This document shows, piece by piece, positions 7,268 through 7,714 of a stretch of DNA of 7,714 nt. The DNA is from Planctomycetota bacterium. Its GTDB lineage: Bacteria > Planctomycetota > Phycisphaerae > Sedimentisphaerales > Anaerohalosphaeraceae. The stretch's first letter is position 1. Every line of letters starts with the position of its first letter. The translations under genes were made by a program, and so were the position numbers. The notes under the pieces are model-generated. The model saw only the letters and a program-made list of their open reading frames with translations. It was not told the origin of the DNA and did not search any database. Where the stretch lies: the NCBI GenBank assembly GCA_003644175.1, contig QNBS01000106.1, forward strand, positions 1 to 7,714, given 5' to 3'.

Positions 7268-7294
7268 AATCATGTTTCCTGCCGCTTCAACAGG

Positions 7295-7321
7295 GCTCCT
7301 GACGCCTTTTCTCAGGCGAGC
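7295..7321 (-). other. Small hairpin spanning the aminotransferase stop codon
   Basis: Arms at 7295-7302 and 7312-7321 pair over 8 bp with a 2-nt bulge and a 9-nt loop (core CCTGA...TCAGG on either strand). The stem includes the TGA of the aminotransferase. No T-run follows on the - strand, so it does not qualify as an intrinsic terminator; it may slow or stabilise the transcript, or be chance. Confidence 0.2.
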
Positions 7322-7714
7322 CATTTTTTGATTCTGTCTGCTCCTTTTTCGATCTGTTCTGGTGAACATGCGAAGCTCAGTCGGACGTTGTTGGGACAGC
7401 CGAAGGGCTCGCCCGGTACGAGAGCGACATTTGCCTGCTCCAGGATCGCTTTTGCGAAATCCATGCTGCCGTTTATTGCCGTATTGCCTATAGTTCGACC
7501 ATAATGAGCGGAAACATCAGGAAAAGCGTAGAAAGCACCCGTTGGTTCGGGGCATTTGATGCCGTCGATGGCGTTTAGCTGCTTAGCCATTATTTTGCCT
7601 CGTTTTTCGAATTCGACACGCATTTTCTCAACCGCCCCGGAATTGTCTTTCAGTGCCGCGACCGCGGCGAACTGGGCAAAGGTCACGGGGTTTTGCGTCA
7701 TGTGCGACTGGAGC
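7312..7714 (-). CDS. Class I/II aminotransferase (aspartate-type), C-terminal third, cut by the window edge
   Basis: PLP-dependent transamination of an amino acid, by family most often aspartate/2-oxoglutarate. Open from the right edge (base 7714 is the last base of a split codon) to a TGA at 7312-7314, giving 133 of about 390-400 expected residues. Seen: LQSHMTQNPVTFAQFAAVAAL (1-21), the conserved segment after the PLP lysine; GAFYAFPDVS (58-67 of the visible chain); GEPFGCPNNVRLSFACS (100-116), where Arg111 is the carboxylate-binding arginine of the family. The PLP lysine itself lies outside the window. The ATG at 7701 is an internal Met, not a start: family residues continue upstream. The visible part is closest to the AspB/AspC-like type I gamma group, but substrate cannot be assigned from one third of a protein. 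It lies 135 nt upstream of the membrane-protein gene on the same strand and may or may not share its transcript. Confidence 0.92.
   Translation of the reverse strand, partial: LQSHMTQNPVTFAQFAAVAALKDNSGAVEKMRVEFEKRGKIMAKQLNAIDGIKCPEPTGAFYAFPDVSAHYGRTIGNTAINGSMDFAKAILEQANVALVPGEPFGCPNNVRLSFACSPEQIEKGADRIKKWLA

Noticed and set aside
7177..7311. Promoter for the membrane-protein operon
   Set aside because: No -35/-10 pair with correct spacing was found on the - strand. The nearest candidates (TTGACC at 7246-7251, TAATAA near 7195-7200) do not pair, so none is listed.
1..7714. CRISPR array, tRNA, rRNA, insertion sequence or attachment site
   Set aside because: No repeated spacer-like units, cloverleaf sequences, transposase motifs or flanking inverted repeats were seen on either strand.

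Overview
The window holds six genes and almost no non-coding DNA. A sulfatase tail runs on the + strand and is cut by the left edge. Five genes then run convergently to it on the - strand. Read in their own direction (right to left) these are: the C-terminal third of a class I/II (aspartate-type) aminotransferase cut by the right edge; a 920-aa polytopic membrane protein resembling GT-C glycosyltransferases; a DPM1-like family 2 glycosyltransferase; alanine racemase; and a 661-aa protein with a gamma-glutamylcyclotransferase-like (AIG2/GGCT) N-terminus fused to a long C-terminal part that looks like a carboxylate-amine (GCS/amidoligase-type) ligase.

Nothing in the sequence fixes the organism. 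The Asp-aminotransferase, alanine racemase, moderately GC-rich composition (by eye), one-domain sulfatase with an extended C-terminal tail, and the large GT-C-like protein with a soluble C-terminus together suggest a bacterium of the PVC group. My best guess is Planctomycetota, perhaps Phycisphaerae or Sedimentisphaerales, where sulfatases are very abundant. This is inference from gene content, not a phylogenetic result.

Layout: 1-483 sulfatase (+, partial); 484-509 convergent gap; 510-2495 cyclotransferase/ligase-like fusion (-); 2513-3664 alr (-); 3661-4407 GT2 (-), overlapping alr by 4 nt as ATGA; 4414-7176 GT-C-like membrane protein (-), 6 nt from the GT2; 7177-7311 the only sizeable gap; 7312-7714 aminotransferase (-, partial). 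The spacings of 6, -4 and 17 nt make the membrane protein, GT2, alr and fusion gene very probably one transcript. Whether the aminotransferase belongs to it is open, because the 135-nt gap has no convincing terminator or promoter.

How they may work together: the GT2 is of the kind that loads a sugar onto a polyprenyl phosphate on the cytoplasmic face, and GT-C enzymes use such lipid-linked donors outside the membrane, so those two form a plausible glycosylation pair. Alr supplies D-alanine. The fusion protein next to it could both form and cleave a gamma-glutamyl (or similar) amide, a make-and-break architecture. It is the least ordinary item here and the best candidate for something undescribed. 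No CRISPR array, mobile element, rRNA or tRNA was seen.
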